NCBI GenBank assembly: GCA_017560705.1
Contig: JAFZEK010000353.1
Location: 1 to 7,048 of the forward strand
Direction of reading: 5' to 3'
Origin: Bacteroidales bacterium
Lineage (GTDB): Bacteria; Bacteroidota; Bacteroidia; Bacteroidales; P3
Length of the DNA: 7,048 nucleotides
Position 1 is the first letter of the stretch. Every line of letters begins with the position of its first letter. The notes below the pieces were generated by a model. It was not told the DNA's origin. It saw nothing but the letters and a program-made list of their open reading frames with translations, and did no database searches. Positions 1 to 6,748 of this stretch are shown in pieces. The translations under genes and the position numbers were made by a program.

Positions 1-1
1 A

Positions 2-211
2 ACAAAAAATGCTATGGCTTTGGTTGATAAAGGAGCAGCTGCTATTGTTTATGATAAGGATGCTAAAACAACTCTTATACCTGCATTGGATGATTTAATA
101 AATAATTCGGATAAGCAGAGAAGTATGAGTTTAGCATGTTCGTCTATGGGAGTGAGGGATGCGGCTTATAAGATAGTAGATGAGATTGAGAAAGTTATTG
201 GTATCAAATAA
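2..211 (+). CDS. murG: MurG, C-terminal end (partial, cut by window start)
   Basis: This is the last 69 codons of UDP-N-acetylglucosamine--N-acetylmuramyl-(pentapeptide) pyrophosphoryl-undecaprenol N-acetylglucosamine transferase, the peripheral membrane enzyme that adds GlcNAc to lipid I to make lipid II. The reading frame is open from base 2, so the apparent ATG at 14 is internal. The visible residues TKNAMALVDKGAAAIV match the end of the C-terminal GT-B domain of MurG, where 'Q-x-x-NA-x-x-L-x-x-x-GAA' is typical, followed by a helical tail rich in charged residues (EIEKVIGIK) before TAA. Identification rests on this motif together with position directly upstream of murC, the usual Bacteroidota order. 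The stop is 18 bases before the murC ATG, so the two are probably co-transcribed. The UDP-GlcNAc-binding part lies outside the window. Confidence 0.88.
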   Translation, partial: TKNAMALVDKGAAAIVYDKDAKTTLIPALDDLINNSDKQRSMSLACSSMGVRDAAYKIVDEIEKVIGIK

Positions 212-229
212 GAGAAATATAAATTTAAT

Positions 230-1594
230 ATGAATAGTATAAAAACATATTATTTTTTGGGTATAGGAGGCATTGGAATGAGTGCATTGGCTAGGTATTT
301 TCATTCGCAAGGCCATAATGTTTCTGGTTATGATAGGGTGAGAACTCCTTTAACTCAAAGATTGGAAGAAGAAGGTATATGTGTCCATTATACTCCTAAT
401 GTAGAGCTTATACCATCTTCGATAGATATGGTTATATATACTCCAGCAATTCCTATAACTAATGAAGAATATGTTTATTTGAAAGGAAAAAATGTTCCTA
501 TAAAGAAACGTTCCCAAGTATTAGGAGAAATAGCAGAAAATAAAAAATGTATAGCGGTGGCTGGTAGCCATGGGAAAACATCAACTTCGGGAATGATTGC
601 TTATATACTTAGTAAAAGTTCGGTAGGTTGTTCTGCTTTTTTGGGAGGGATAGCTAAAGATTTTGATAGTAATTTTGTATTGAATGTTGATAGTGAATAT
701 GTGGTAGTAGAAGCTGATGAATTTGATCGTTCATTTCTTCAGTTGTATCCGATGTATTCTGTAATAACTGCAACAGATCCAGATCATTTGGATATTTATC
801 AAAATCATGAGAATCTTTTAGCGGCTTTTGAGCAATATGGTAATCAAACAAATAGAGATGGGAAATTATTTGTGAAGCAATCTGTGAACTTGGGTTTTGA
901 TGAAGATATTCCAGTTTCTACTTATTCTCTCAATAATATAGAGTCAGAATATTATGCCTATAATATAAGGATGTATAAAGGAAATTATTATTTTGATCTC
1001 CATACACCTACTCATATTTATTATGATATGGAGATGGTGGGTACTCCTTTATATAATATTGAGAATGCTGTGGCTGCTTGTGCTGTAGCACAGTGTTGCG
1101 GTGTTACAGAATATGAGCTACGTTATGCTCTTAAAACATTTAATGGAATAAAGCGAAGATTTGAGTATAGAATAAAGACTAATGACTTTGTATTTATTGA
1201 TGATTATGCACATCATCCAAAGGAACTTTCATTTGCGATAGATTCAATAAAAGCTTTATATCCTAATAGACGTATTGTGGGTGTGTTTCAGCCACATTTA
1301 TATTCTCGTACGAAAGATTTTGCCAAAGAATTTGCGGAAGCATTATCTGTTTTGGATGAGATTATTTTATTGGATATTTATCCAGCTAGAGAGGAGCCAA
1401 TACCAGGTGTGACATCTCGATTGATATTACATAGTATAAACAAGATGAGTAAATATTTATGTGGAAAGGAAGAATTGGTTGATGTTTTGCTTGCATTGTC
1501 TCCAGATGTTCTTGTAACATTTGGTGCGGGAGATATTGATGCATTGGTTCCAAAAATAGAAGCAAGCTTTAGAAATGAATTAGAAATACAATGA
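230..1594 (+). CDS. murC: UDP-N-acetylmuramate--L-alanine ligase MurC
   Basis: Cytoplasmic ATP-dependent Mur ligase that joins L-alanine to UDP-MurNAc, the first peptide-stem step of peptidoglycan synthesis. The 454 residues are a usual length. Visible motifs in order are: the N-terminal Rossmann-like UDP-binding loop GIGGIGMSALARY (11-23); the ATP P-loop GSHGKTSTS (112-120; most MurC have GTHGKTT, so T-to-S changes occur here); the Mg-binding EADEFDRSF (161-169); DPDHLDIY (183-190); the Mur-ligase Asn/Ala-rich helix NIENAVAA (276-283); and in the C-terminal domain DDYAHHP (324-330), QPHLYSRT (354-361) and DIYPAREEPIPG (382-393). The ATG at 230 places the glycine loop ten residues in, as expected. 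No good Shine-Dalgarno is visible, only A/T-rich leader, as is common in Bacteroidota. The stop overlaps the ftsQ start as ATGA, indicating translational coupling. Confidence 0.97.
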   Translation: MNSIKTYYFLGIGGIGMSALARYFHSQGHNVSGYDRVRTPLTQRLEEEGICVHYTPNVELIPSSIDMVIYTPAIPITNEEYVYLKGKNVPIKKRSQVLGEIAENKKCIAVAGSHGKTSTSGMIAYILSKSSVGCSAFLGGIAKDFDSNFVLNVDSEYVVVEADEFDRSFLQLYPMYSVITATDPDHLDIYQNHENLLAAFEQYGNQTNRDGKLFVKQSVNLGFDEDIPVSTYSLNNIESEYYAYNIRMYKGNYYFDLHTPTHIYYDMEMVGTPLYNIENAVAACAVAQCCGVTEYELRYALKTFNGIKRRFEYRIKTNDFVFIDDYAHHPKELSFAIDSIKALYPNRRIVGVFQPHLYSRTKDFAKEFAEALSVLDEIILLDIYPAREEPIPGVTSRLILHSINKMSKYLCGKEELVDVLLALSPDVLVTFGAGDIDALVPKIEASFRNELEIQ

Positions 1595-2388
1595 CTATGC
1601 TGAAGGGTAGAATTAAAATAAAAGAGAAATACTATGTGAGGCTAGCTGTAGTAGTAGTCTTTTTTGTGATTATTGGGATTGTTTATGCCAATGTTCTCAG
1701 AAATAATTCTACTATAAAGGAGATAGAAGTAGATATTGATTATGATGGTAAGGATACATTAGTGACATCGAAATCAATAGAAAAGCTAGTGGAAGCAGAT
1801 GTGCCGAATTTTCGTAATTTTTCGGCAGATGAAATGAATAGAACGGATATAGAAAATATAGTAAAGAAAAATCCTTTTATTGCAGATGTGAATGTTTCTA
1901 TAGGTATAAGTGGTAAACTTCATATAGAAGCGGAACAAAGAATTCCTATAGTGAGAGTTGTTCAGAAGAATAAAGAATTTTATTTAGATAATAATGGATA
2001 CTATATGCCGATAAGTTCCGTTAGAAATCAACGTGTAATAATGGCTAGTGGATATATTAATGGAGGTATTACTGATTCGTTGCATTTGCATGGAAAGGAT
2101 ACTGTGAACAATGATATATACAAAGTTTATATGCTAGCGAATTATTTGATAAATGATGTGAAATTGAAAGATATGTTTGATCAAATATATGTTTGTAAAA
2201 ACAAAGATATTGAACTTGTTCCCAAGATTGGTAATCATGTTGTCGTATTGGGGAATTTAGAAAATATCGATGAGAAATTTGAGAATCTTTTTGCTGTCTA
2301 TTCTAAAGGGTTAATGTCTTTAGGATGGGATGCATATAGGAAAATAAATTTAAAGTTTAAGAACCAAGTTGTGTGCACAAAAAACTAA
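1591..2388 (+). CDS. ftsQ: Cell division protein FtsQ
   Basis: Bitopic inner-membrane divisome protein that in model bacteria links the early FtsZ/FtsA ring to the septal synthesis machinery through FtsB/FtsL. The 265-residue product has a short basic cytoplasmic N-terminus (KGRIKIKEKYY), one transmembrane helix at about residues 17-36 (VRLAVVVVFFVIIGIVYANV), then a periplasmic POTRA-like domain at about 41-118 ending in NPFIADVNVSI and IEAEQRIPIVRV, followed by the FtsQ beta-domain with YLDNNGYYMPIS (131-142) and a closing strand near INLKFKNQVVC. Sequence similarity within FtsQ is low in general, so the call leans on this architecture plus position between murC and ftsA. The start at 1591 overlaps the murC stop by four bases; a second ATG two codons later (1597) is possible. 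The ftsA start follows after six bases. Confidence 0.92.
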   Translation: MTMLKGRIKIKEKYYVRLAVVVVFFVIIGIVYANVLRNNSTIKEIEVDIDYDGKDTLVTSKSIEKLVEADVPNFRNFSADEMNRTDIENIVKKNPFIADVNVSIGISGKLHIEAEQRIPIVRVVQKNKEFYLDNNGYYMPISSVRNQRVIMASGYINGGITDSLHLHGKDTVNNDIYKVYMLANYLINDVKLKDMFDQIYVCKNKDIELVPKIGNHVVVLGNLENIDEKFENLFAVYSKGLMSLGWDAYRKINLKFKNQVVCTKN

Positions 2389-2394
2389 AAGATT

Positions 2395-3723
2395 ATGAGT
2401 AAAATAGTCGTTGGATTAGATATCGGAACAACAAAAATAGCTTGTTTTATAGGTCAAGCTAGTGAGAATGGAAAAGTAAAAATCCTAGGATATGGTAAAA
2501 CAAAGAGCGTAGGTGTTGAACGTGGCGTAGTAAGGAATATATTGGAAGCCAGTAATTCTATAGTTAATGCTGTAGCAGAAGCATCGGCAAAAGCCAATAA
2601 TTTTGAAGTGAAAGATGTATACATTGGTATTGCTGGGCAACACATAAAAAGCATTCAAAATAGAGCATCGATATCACTTGGGTCTCGTAGAATTATAACA
2701 GAGGAGGATATTGCACGTCTTATATCTGAACAATATGATATAATGTTGAATGCTGGAGAAGAAATTATACATGTTCTTCCTCAGGTATATTATGTAGATG
2801 GAGACGAGTTGCCTTTTAATATAAAACCGGTAGGTGTTTTGGGAAATAAACTTGAGGCTAATGTGCTTATAATAACAGCAAATTCTGGAAATTTATATAG
2901 TATAAAAGAAAGTGTAAAGCGTGCAGGGCTTACAGTTAAGGGCGTTATTTTAGAGCCAATAGCTTCGGGGGAGGCTGTTTTAGATAGCAGTGATAAGGGC
3001 GAATCGGGTGCTTGTTTGGTTGATATTGGAGGAGGAACTACTGATATTGCTATATTCAAAGATGATGTTATTTATCACACTGCAGTTATTCCTATGGCAG
3101 GAGATGCTATTGATAAAGACATTATGTTGGGATGTTCTGTTGTGCAAGGACAAGCTGAGAGTTTGAAGATAAAGTTTGGTTCATGTTTGCCAGAGAATGT
3201 AAGCGAAGACGATATAATATCAGTGCCGGGATGTAGAAATCAAGCTGCAAAAGAAATATCAATGAAAAATCTTGCACATATAATACATGCAAGAGTTCAA
3301 TTGATTTTAGAGCAAGTTGAAAGGGAAATTGAACTTTCTGGAATGAAAAAGAAGATTATTAATGGTGTTGTGATTACAGGTGGTGGAGCAAAAATGAATT
3401 ATATAGATCAGTTTACTGAATATGTGACGGCAATGTATGCTAGAATAGGTGTTCCTAACGAACATCTTGAATCTGGAGCTCCTGAAGAAATATCTCATCC
3501 AATGTATGCGACTGGTATTGGTCTTCTTCTTTTGGGTATAAAAGAAGAAGCTAAAAAAGTAAATGAAGAGAATGTTTCTGAAAATAAGGGAGATAAGGAA
3601 CCTGAAATGTCTGATGAAAGAACTGAAAACTCTGGTGGAGGTTCTACTAGTGGTGGTAGTATTATACGTAAGATAGGAAAATATCTAGAAGACATATTTA
3701 TAGAAAAAGATGATGTTTTGTAG
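2395..3723 (+). CDS. ftsA: Cell division protein FtsA
   Basis: Actin-like ATPase that binds the FtsZ C-terminal peptide and tethers FtsZ filaments to the cytoplasmic face of the membrane. In the 442-residue product the actin-fold nucleotide motifs are clear: phosphate-1 GLDIGTTK (7-14), phosphate-2 VDIGGGTTD (209-217) and the adenosine motif GVVITGGGAK (324-333), with ILEPIASGEAVL (185-196) before phosphate-2. The FtsA-specific 1C (SHS2) subdomain occupies roughly 83-165. After the fold ends near GIGLLLLG (374-381) there is an acidic, Lys/Glu-rich linker, a Gly/Ser stretch (GGGSTSGG, 414-421), and a final amphipathic helix IIRKIGKYLEDIF (423-435), the usual FtsA membrane-targeting sequence. 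The start is six bases after ftsQ, so it belongs to the murG-murC-ftsQ-ftsA unit. It ends in TAG and is followed by an AT-rich hairpin instead of ftsZ. Confidence 0.97.
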   Translation: MSKIVVGLDIGTTKIACFIGQASENGKVKILGYGKTKSVGVERGVVRNILEASNSIVNAVAEASAKANNFEVKDVYIGIAGQHIKSIQNRASISLGSRRIITEEDIARLISEQYDIMLNAGEEIIHVLPQVYYVDGDELPFNIKPVGVLGNKLEANVLIITANSGNLYSIKESVKRAGLTVKGVILEPIASGEAVLDSSDKGESGACLVDIGGGTTDIAIFKDDVIYHTAVIPMAGDAIDKDIMLGCSVVQGQAESLKIKFGSCLPENVSEDDIISVPGCRNQAAKEISMKNLAHIIHARVQLILEQVEREIELSGMKKKIINGVVITGGGAKMNYIDQFTEYVTAMYARIGVPNEHLESGAPEEISHPMYATGIGLLLLGIKEEAKKVNEENVSENKGDKEPEMSDERTENSGGGSTSGGSIIRKIGKYLEDIFIEKDDVL

Positions 3724-3736
3724 TGTTTGAAGATAA

Positions 3737-3777
3737 AAAAACAAAGATTTATGTAGGATGATTGACTCTTTGTTTTT
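3737..3777 (+). terminator. AT-rich hairpin just after ftsA, candidate terminator
   Basis: Thirteen bases after the ftsA stop, AAAAACAAAGA (3737-3747) pairs perfectly with TCTTTGTTTTT (3767-3777), giving an 11-bp stem with a 19-base loop. The T-run is inside the right arm, so the same element could act on either strand. The stem has only three G-C pairs, so it would be a weak terminator. Its position directly after the last gene of the upstream unit supports that role. This is inference from structure only. Confidence 0.5.
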
Positions 3778-3991
3778 ATAGGTGACTTTTGAAGATTGCT
3801 TCGTAGGTGATTTGTGGTATTTATTTTTTGAAGATTTTATCTTCTTTTGATTGAGTATAGCGAGTTATGCGATTGAAAAAGAGGTAGGAGTATGACAAGA
3901 AAAACGTAAATCACAAAAAAAGTTCTTTTAAAACCTATGAAAGATTACTTTGGATGTAAACTTTTCAGAAGTCAATTTATTGATAATCATT

Positions 3992-4078
3992 AAAATGCTT
4001 TGCGTCTTATGTTGTAGAAGTTCTGCTAAATAAAAATAGTTGAATATATATATAATAAGAATCGCAAAGCATTTTTTT
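3992..4078 (+). terminator. Strong long-stem hairpin followed by a T-run
   Basis: AAAATGCTTTGCG (3992-4004) is perfectly complementary to CGCAAAGCATTTT (4063-4075). The stem continues inward, after a two-base bulge (4061-4062), with TCTTAT (4005-4010) against ATAAGA (4055-4060), giving 19 pairs closing a 44-base loop. Seven T (4072-4078) follow, partly inside the stem. This is the shape of an intrinsic terminator, but the loop is unusually large and no gene precedes it nearer than ftsA, about 270 bases upstream. It could be a back-up terminator for ftsA transcripts or the 3' end of a small RNA. Confidence 0.5.
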
Positions 4079-4377
4079 GTTTGGATAAAACTAGGATTTT
4101 CGAAGTCTTTATTTAGAGGAAATCGTTGGTCAGTGAGGATAATTGATGGATATAGGAGTTGAGATTTTATGTTCACGTGTAGGTGTTTCTATCTGGCAAT
4201 GGTTGAATGGTGAGAAATTGAGTGAAATTGGTGAAGGTGTTTTTACCGATAGTTTGAATGTATTATTTTGATGCTTTTAATTGTGTGATGATATGTGTTT
4301 TAACTGTAATGCTAAAAATTCAATATGTTAACATGAGTCTGTTTAACACGATAATTGGGTTATTTATTCACTCTTTT

Positions 4378-4529
4378 GCACGGGTTGATTTATATTTGAA
4401 TCTAAGAGGGTTGTTGCTGTAAGTATTTGATAATTAAGCACGGGTTTTTGATTAAAGTTGGGTGTTAGTTGCTCTTAGATGTAAACTTTGGTGTTTAGGT
4501 GATGAAAGTATTGCTGTTAGGTGATGAAA
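4378..4529. repeat. Cluster of short direct and inverted repeats
   Basis: Three short repeat pairs lie within 152 bases of the ftsA-ftsZ gap. GCACGGGTT occurs at 4378-4386 and 4438-4446, exactly 60 bases apart. ATCTAAGAG (4400-4408) is the reverse complement of CTCTTAGAT (4472-4480). TTAGGTGATGAAA occurs at 4495-4507 and 4517-4529, 22 bases apart. Each is short enough to arise by chance in AT-rich DNA; the clustering is the only reason to list them. No function is assigned. Confidence 0.4.
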
Positions 4530-4972
4530 CTTGGGAGTTTTTTGCATCTAAATGCGCTTCTTTGGGAATAGAAGTGTCATACTTTGCGTGAGAAAGTGAG
4601 GCTTTTTGGGGTAATAAGTAAGGTGGTTGTAGCTTTTGTTTAACTATTGGGAAGTTGTATTTAACATTGTAAGTGTGTTGAAAGATGTTTGTTTTTGATA
4701 AAAGATAATTAGAATGAATATCTTTTTTTTGAATGATGGCATTGGTTGTCTATCTTGTAGGTGTACGGTTTAAATCGTATATTGGGGATATGTAAATCTG
4801 GTTTGTTGGACTTGTGAATAAGTAATTAGAAGGTAATTATTTCTAAAGATTAAGTGTGTAATAATAGGAAGTAATTCAAGTTGTTGAGGGAATTAACACG
4901 TTGCTGTTGAAAACTAAGTGAGACTAGTGTATTTGCTTTGAAAAATAAAAAGTAATTTTATACTTGGAAAAG

Positions 4973-5007
4973 TTTGCACGTTAGTACAGATAAGTTATTT
5001 ACATTTA
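4973..5007 (+). promoter_or_regulatory. Candidate Bacteroidota-type promoter for ftsZ
   Basis: Bacteroidota primary promoters resemble TTTG at -33 and TAnnTTTG at -7. Upstream of ftsZ, TTTG (4973-4976) and TACATTTA (5000-5007, matching TAnnTTT but lacking the final G) are separated by 23 bases, slightly longer than the usual 19-21. This would start transcription about 15 bases before the ftsZ ATG. A separate promoter for ftsZ is expected because hairpins and 1.3 kb separate it from ftsA. The match is imperfect and such motifs are frequent in AT-rich DNA. Confidence 0.3.
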
Positions 5008-5028
5008 AAAAGATAGAGACGTAGTAAT

Positions 5029-6627
5029 ATGGAAGAAGACATACTAAAAAGTAGCTCTTTGGCGTTTGATGCTCCTAAAGAACAATCAAGTTACATTAAA
5101 GTAATAGGTGTAGGAGGCGGTGGAAGCAATGCAGTAAACCACATGTATAAACATGGTATTACAGGTGTGGATTTTGTTGTGTGCAACACTGATAGGTTGT
5201 CGTTGGATACAAGTCCTGTGCCTAATAAAATACAATTAGGTAATAGTGGTTTGGGAGCAGGTAATAAACCAGAAGTGGCTCAAGCTGCAGCTCAAGAAAA
5301 GAAAGATGAAATAAAAAAGATTATTTCAAATAACACTAAGATGCTTTTCATAACTGCAGGTATGGGTGGTGGCACTGGTACAGGTGCTGCTCCTGTGGTA
5401 GCAGAAATTGCTAAAAGTATTACTCTTGATGATGATGTAGATAAAATACTTGTTGTTGCTATCGTAACATTACCTTTCTCTTTTGAAGGTCCAAGAAGAA
5501 AAAAACAAGCTGAAGAAGGTATTCAAGAGCTTAGAAAGCATGTAGACTCTATTCTTATTATAAATAATGACAAGCTTAGAGATTATGGCGATTTAACTAT
5601 GAGTAATGCCTTTGGCATGGCTGATGATATATTGCTTATTGCAGCAAAAGGTATAGCTGAAATTATTACGGTAAGAGCTAATGTAGCTATCGACTTTAGA
5701 GATGTAAATACTGTTATGCAAAATAGTGGTACTGCTCTTATGGGTGCTGGTATTGCTGAAGGTGAAAATCGTGCTAAGGAAGCTATAGATATGGCTGCAA
5801 CTAGTGTGCTACTTAATGACAATGATATTTCAGGTGCTAAGAATATCCTATTATACTTTGCTTATAGTAAAGACCATGAAATAACTATGGATGAAATGGG
5901 ATATGTAACAACTTATATAGAAGATCTAACTGGTGGAGAAGCTGACCTTATTTGGGGTGCTGGTTTTGATGATAGTTTAGGCGAAAAGTTGTCTATTACT
6001 CTTGTTGCAACTGGTTTCGAAGGAAAAAAAAACTTTGAAAAACCCTCTGTTGTAAAAGCCCCAATACCTTTAGAACCTGAAAATAAGGATGAAAGAGTAG
6101 AACAATCTAAATCTGTTGCTGATGATGGAATTCGCCTCAAAGCTACAGAGAAGGATTTGCAACCTACTGCTAATGTATTTCCCGGTTCAATAGCCGATAA
6201 TGAAGGACCTAGTGTAGGAGGTAAGAGAATACATGTATTAAATGATGCAGATAATTCTTCAAAACCAAGCTATTCTGCTCAAACTTCAAGATATGACGAC
6301 GGTATTCAGTTAAAACAAAAGGATGAAGAACCGAAAGATTATGTTAGAGAGTTTAAGGTGTCTCCCAACACTATAGAATTCCCTACAATGCGAAGTGTAG
6401 AAGAAGAAGAAGCTCTACGCAAAGCTGATAGAATCAGAAAAATAAGTGAGATGTTGCGTACATCTGAAGGTTTGTCGATGTTGGAAGATCGTCCTGCTTT
6501 TGAATTATTGGGCATGGATTTGTCGTATACAAAAAGTGCTGGTCTAAGCGACGCATCGGGTACTGTTATTACAGGTAGTGGTGATCTTATTGACAAAAAT
6601 AATTACATACATAAGGATGTTGACTAA
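5029..6627 (+). CDS. ftsZ: Cell division protein FtsZ, divergent, with long C-terminal linker
   Basis: Tubulin-like GTPase that polymerises into the Z-ring and recruits the divisome. The 532-residue product is longer than the usual 350-460. Core motifs: T1 loop VIGVGGGGSNAVNHM (25-39), NTD (53-55), GLGAGNKPEVA (74-84), the T4 signature GMGGGTGTGAAP (111-122), PFSFEGPRR (149-157), NNDKL (179-183) and the T7 region AIDFRDV (220-226). The GTPase and C-terminal subdomains end near residue 332 (LVATGF); a charged, low-complexity linker follows to about 463, then ADRIRKISEML (466-476) and a terminal peptide NNYIHKDVD (524-532) resembling the FtsA-binding tail of Bacteroidales FtsZ. Oddities: Ala220 replaces the near-invariant T7 Asn (both T7 Asp, 222 and 225, remain), NTDRLSL stands where NTDAQAL is usual, and about three residues are missing before GLGAG. 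No Shine-Dalgarno precedes the ATG. It stands alone between the gap and a strong terminator. Confidence 0.96.
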   Translation: MEEDILKSSSLAFDAPKEQSSYIKVIGVGGGGSNAVNHMYKHGITGVDFVVCNTDRLSLDTSPVPNKIQLGNSGLGAGNKPEVAQAAAQEKKDEIKKIISNNTKMLFITAGMGGGTGTGAAPVVAEIAKSITLDDDVDKILVVAIVTLPFSFEGPRRKKQAEEGIQELRKHVDSILIINNDKLRDYGDLTMSNAFGMADDILLIAAKGIAEIITVRANVAIDFRDVNTVMQNSGTALMGAGIAEGENRAKEAIDMAATSVLLNDNDISGAKNILLYFAYSKDHEITMDEMGYVTTYIEDLTGGEADLIWGAGFDDSLGEKLSITLVATGFEGKKNFEKPSVVKAPIPLEPENKDERVEQSKSVADDGIRLKATEKDLQPTANVFPGSIADNEGPSVGGKRIHVLNDADNSSKPSYSAQTSRYDDGIQLKQKDEEPKDYVREFKVSPNTIEFPTMRSVEEEEALRKADRIRKISEMLRTSEGLSMLEDRPAFELLGMDLSYTKSAGLSDASGTVITGSGDLIDKNNYIHKDVD

Positions 6628-6676
6628 TCTAAATTAGATGCTAATTTGTTCATAAGTTTTATGACGATTCTTTATA

Positions 6677-6716
6677 GGAGAGAACTATATAAAGCAAAGT
6701 TCTCTCCCTTTTTTTT
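6677..6716 (+). terminator. Intrinsic terminator after ftsZ
   Basis: GGAGAGAACT (6677-6686) pairs perfectly with AGTTCTCTCC (6698-6707), a 10-bp stem with an 11-base loop. One C and then eight T (6709-6716) follow. It lies 49 bases after the ftsZ stop and is a textbook Rho-independent terminator on the + strand, so ftsZ transcription probably ends here and the next gene needs its own promoter. Confidence 0.9.
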
Positions 6717-6748
6717 ATCCAAAACATAATGATTTTTTTTCATAGATA

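Larger units (their letters stand above)
3724..5028. other. Long gene-free region between ftsA and ftsZ
   Basis: These 1305 bases contain no ORF that I recognise in any frame. The longest open frame is an 82-codon antisense one (3928-4176) with no recognisable protein character. Stop codons (TAG, TGA, TAA) are frequent in all + frames. Short + strand ORFs exist at 4146-4271 (41 codons), 4288-4422 (44) and 4502-4591 (29). The + strand is strongly asymmetric: hand counts over 4081-5028 give about 230 G and 68 C in 948 bases. Other content: two hairpins described separately; a small hairpin GAAGAT/ATCTTC (3830-3844) followed by four T; direct and inverted repeats at 4378-4529; a near-perfect palindrome at 4764-4779. 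I see no tRNA, rRNA, RNase P RNA or tmRNA signature. It may be decayed DNA, a long leader or 3' region, or an unrecognised RNA. Confidence 0.85.

Noticed and set aside
3726..3835. TTTGAAGAT repeated three times (3726, 3788, 3827)
   Set aside because: Nine-base words of common bases at irregular spacing (62 and 39) are expected by chance; there is no CRISPR-like or iteron-like regularity.
3992..4075. Small insertion element (MITE) bounded by 13-bp terminal inverted repeats
   Set aside because: No target-site duplication is visible on the two sides, the inner part continues the stem, and a T-run follows, which fits an RNA hairpin better. Copies elsewhere in the genome would reopen the question.
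3928..4176. 82-codon antisense ORF in the ftsA-ftsZ gap
   Set aside because: The translation is low-complexity (Ile, Phe, Lys, Leu rich) with no family resemblance, it runs straight through the strong hairpin at 3992-4075, and nothing else is coded on the minus strand here. AT-rich DNA with few C on the + strand favours such chance frames.
4146..4620. TGA read as a sense codon, joining short ORFs into a longer gene
   Set aside because: The neighbouring murC ends in TGA exactly at the ftsQ overlap, so TGA acts as stop here, and the joined translation (for example past 4589) meets TAA within a few codons.
3724..5028. Known structured RNA (RNase P RNA, tmRNA, 6S RNA, riboswitch) or tRNA in the gap
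   Set aside because: I found no RNase P or tmRNA signature words, no CCA-ended cloverleaf, and C is too scarce for a G-C-rich conserved fold. A covariance-model search would settle it.
2454..6596. Minus-strand open frames inside ftsA and ftsZ
   Set aside because: They lie opposite clearly conserved genes, have no recognisable motifs, and are typical shadows of the coding strand.
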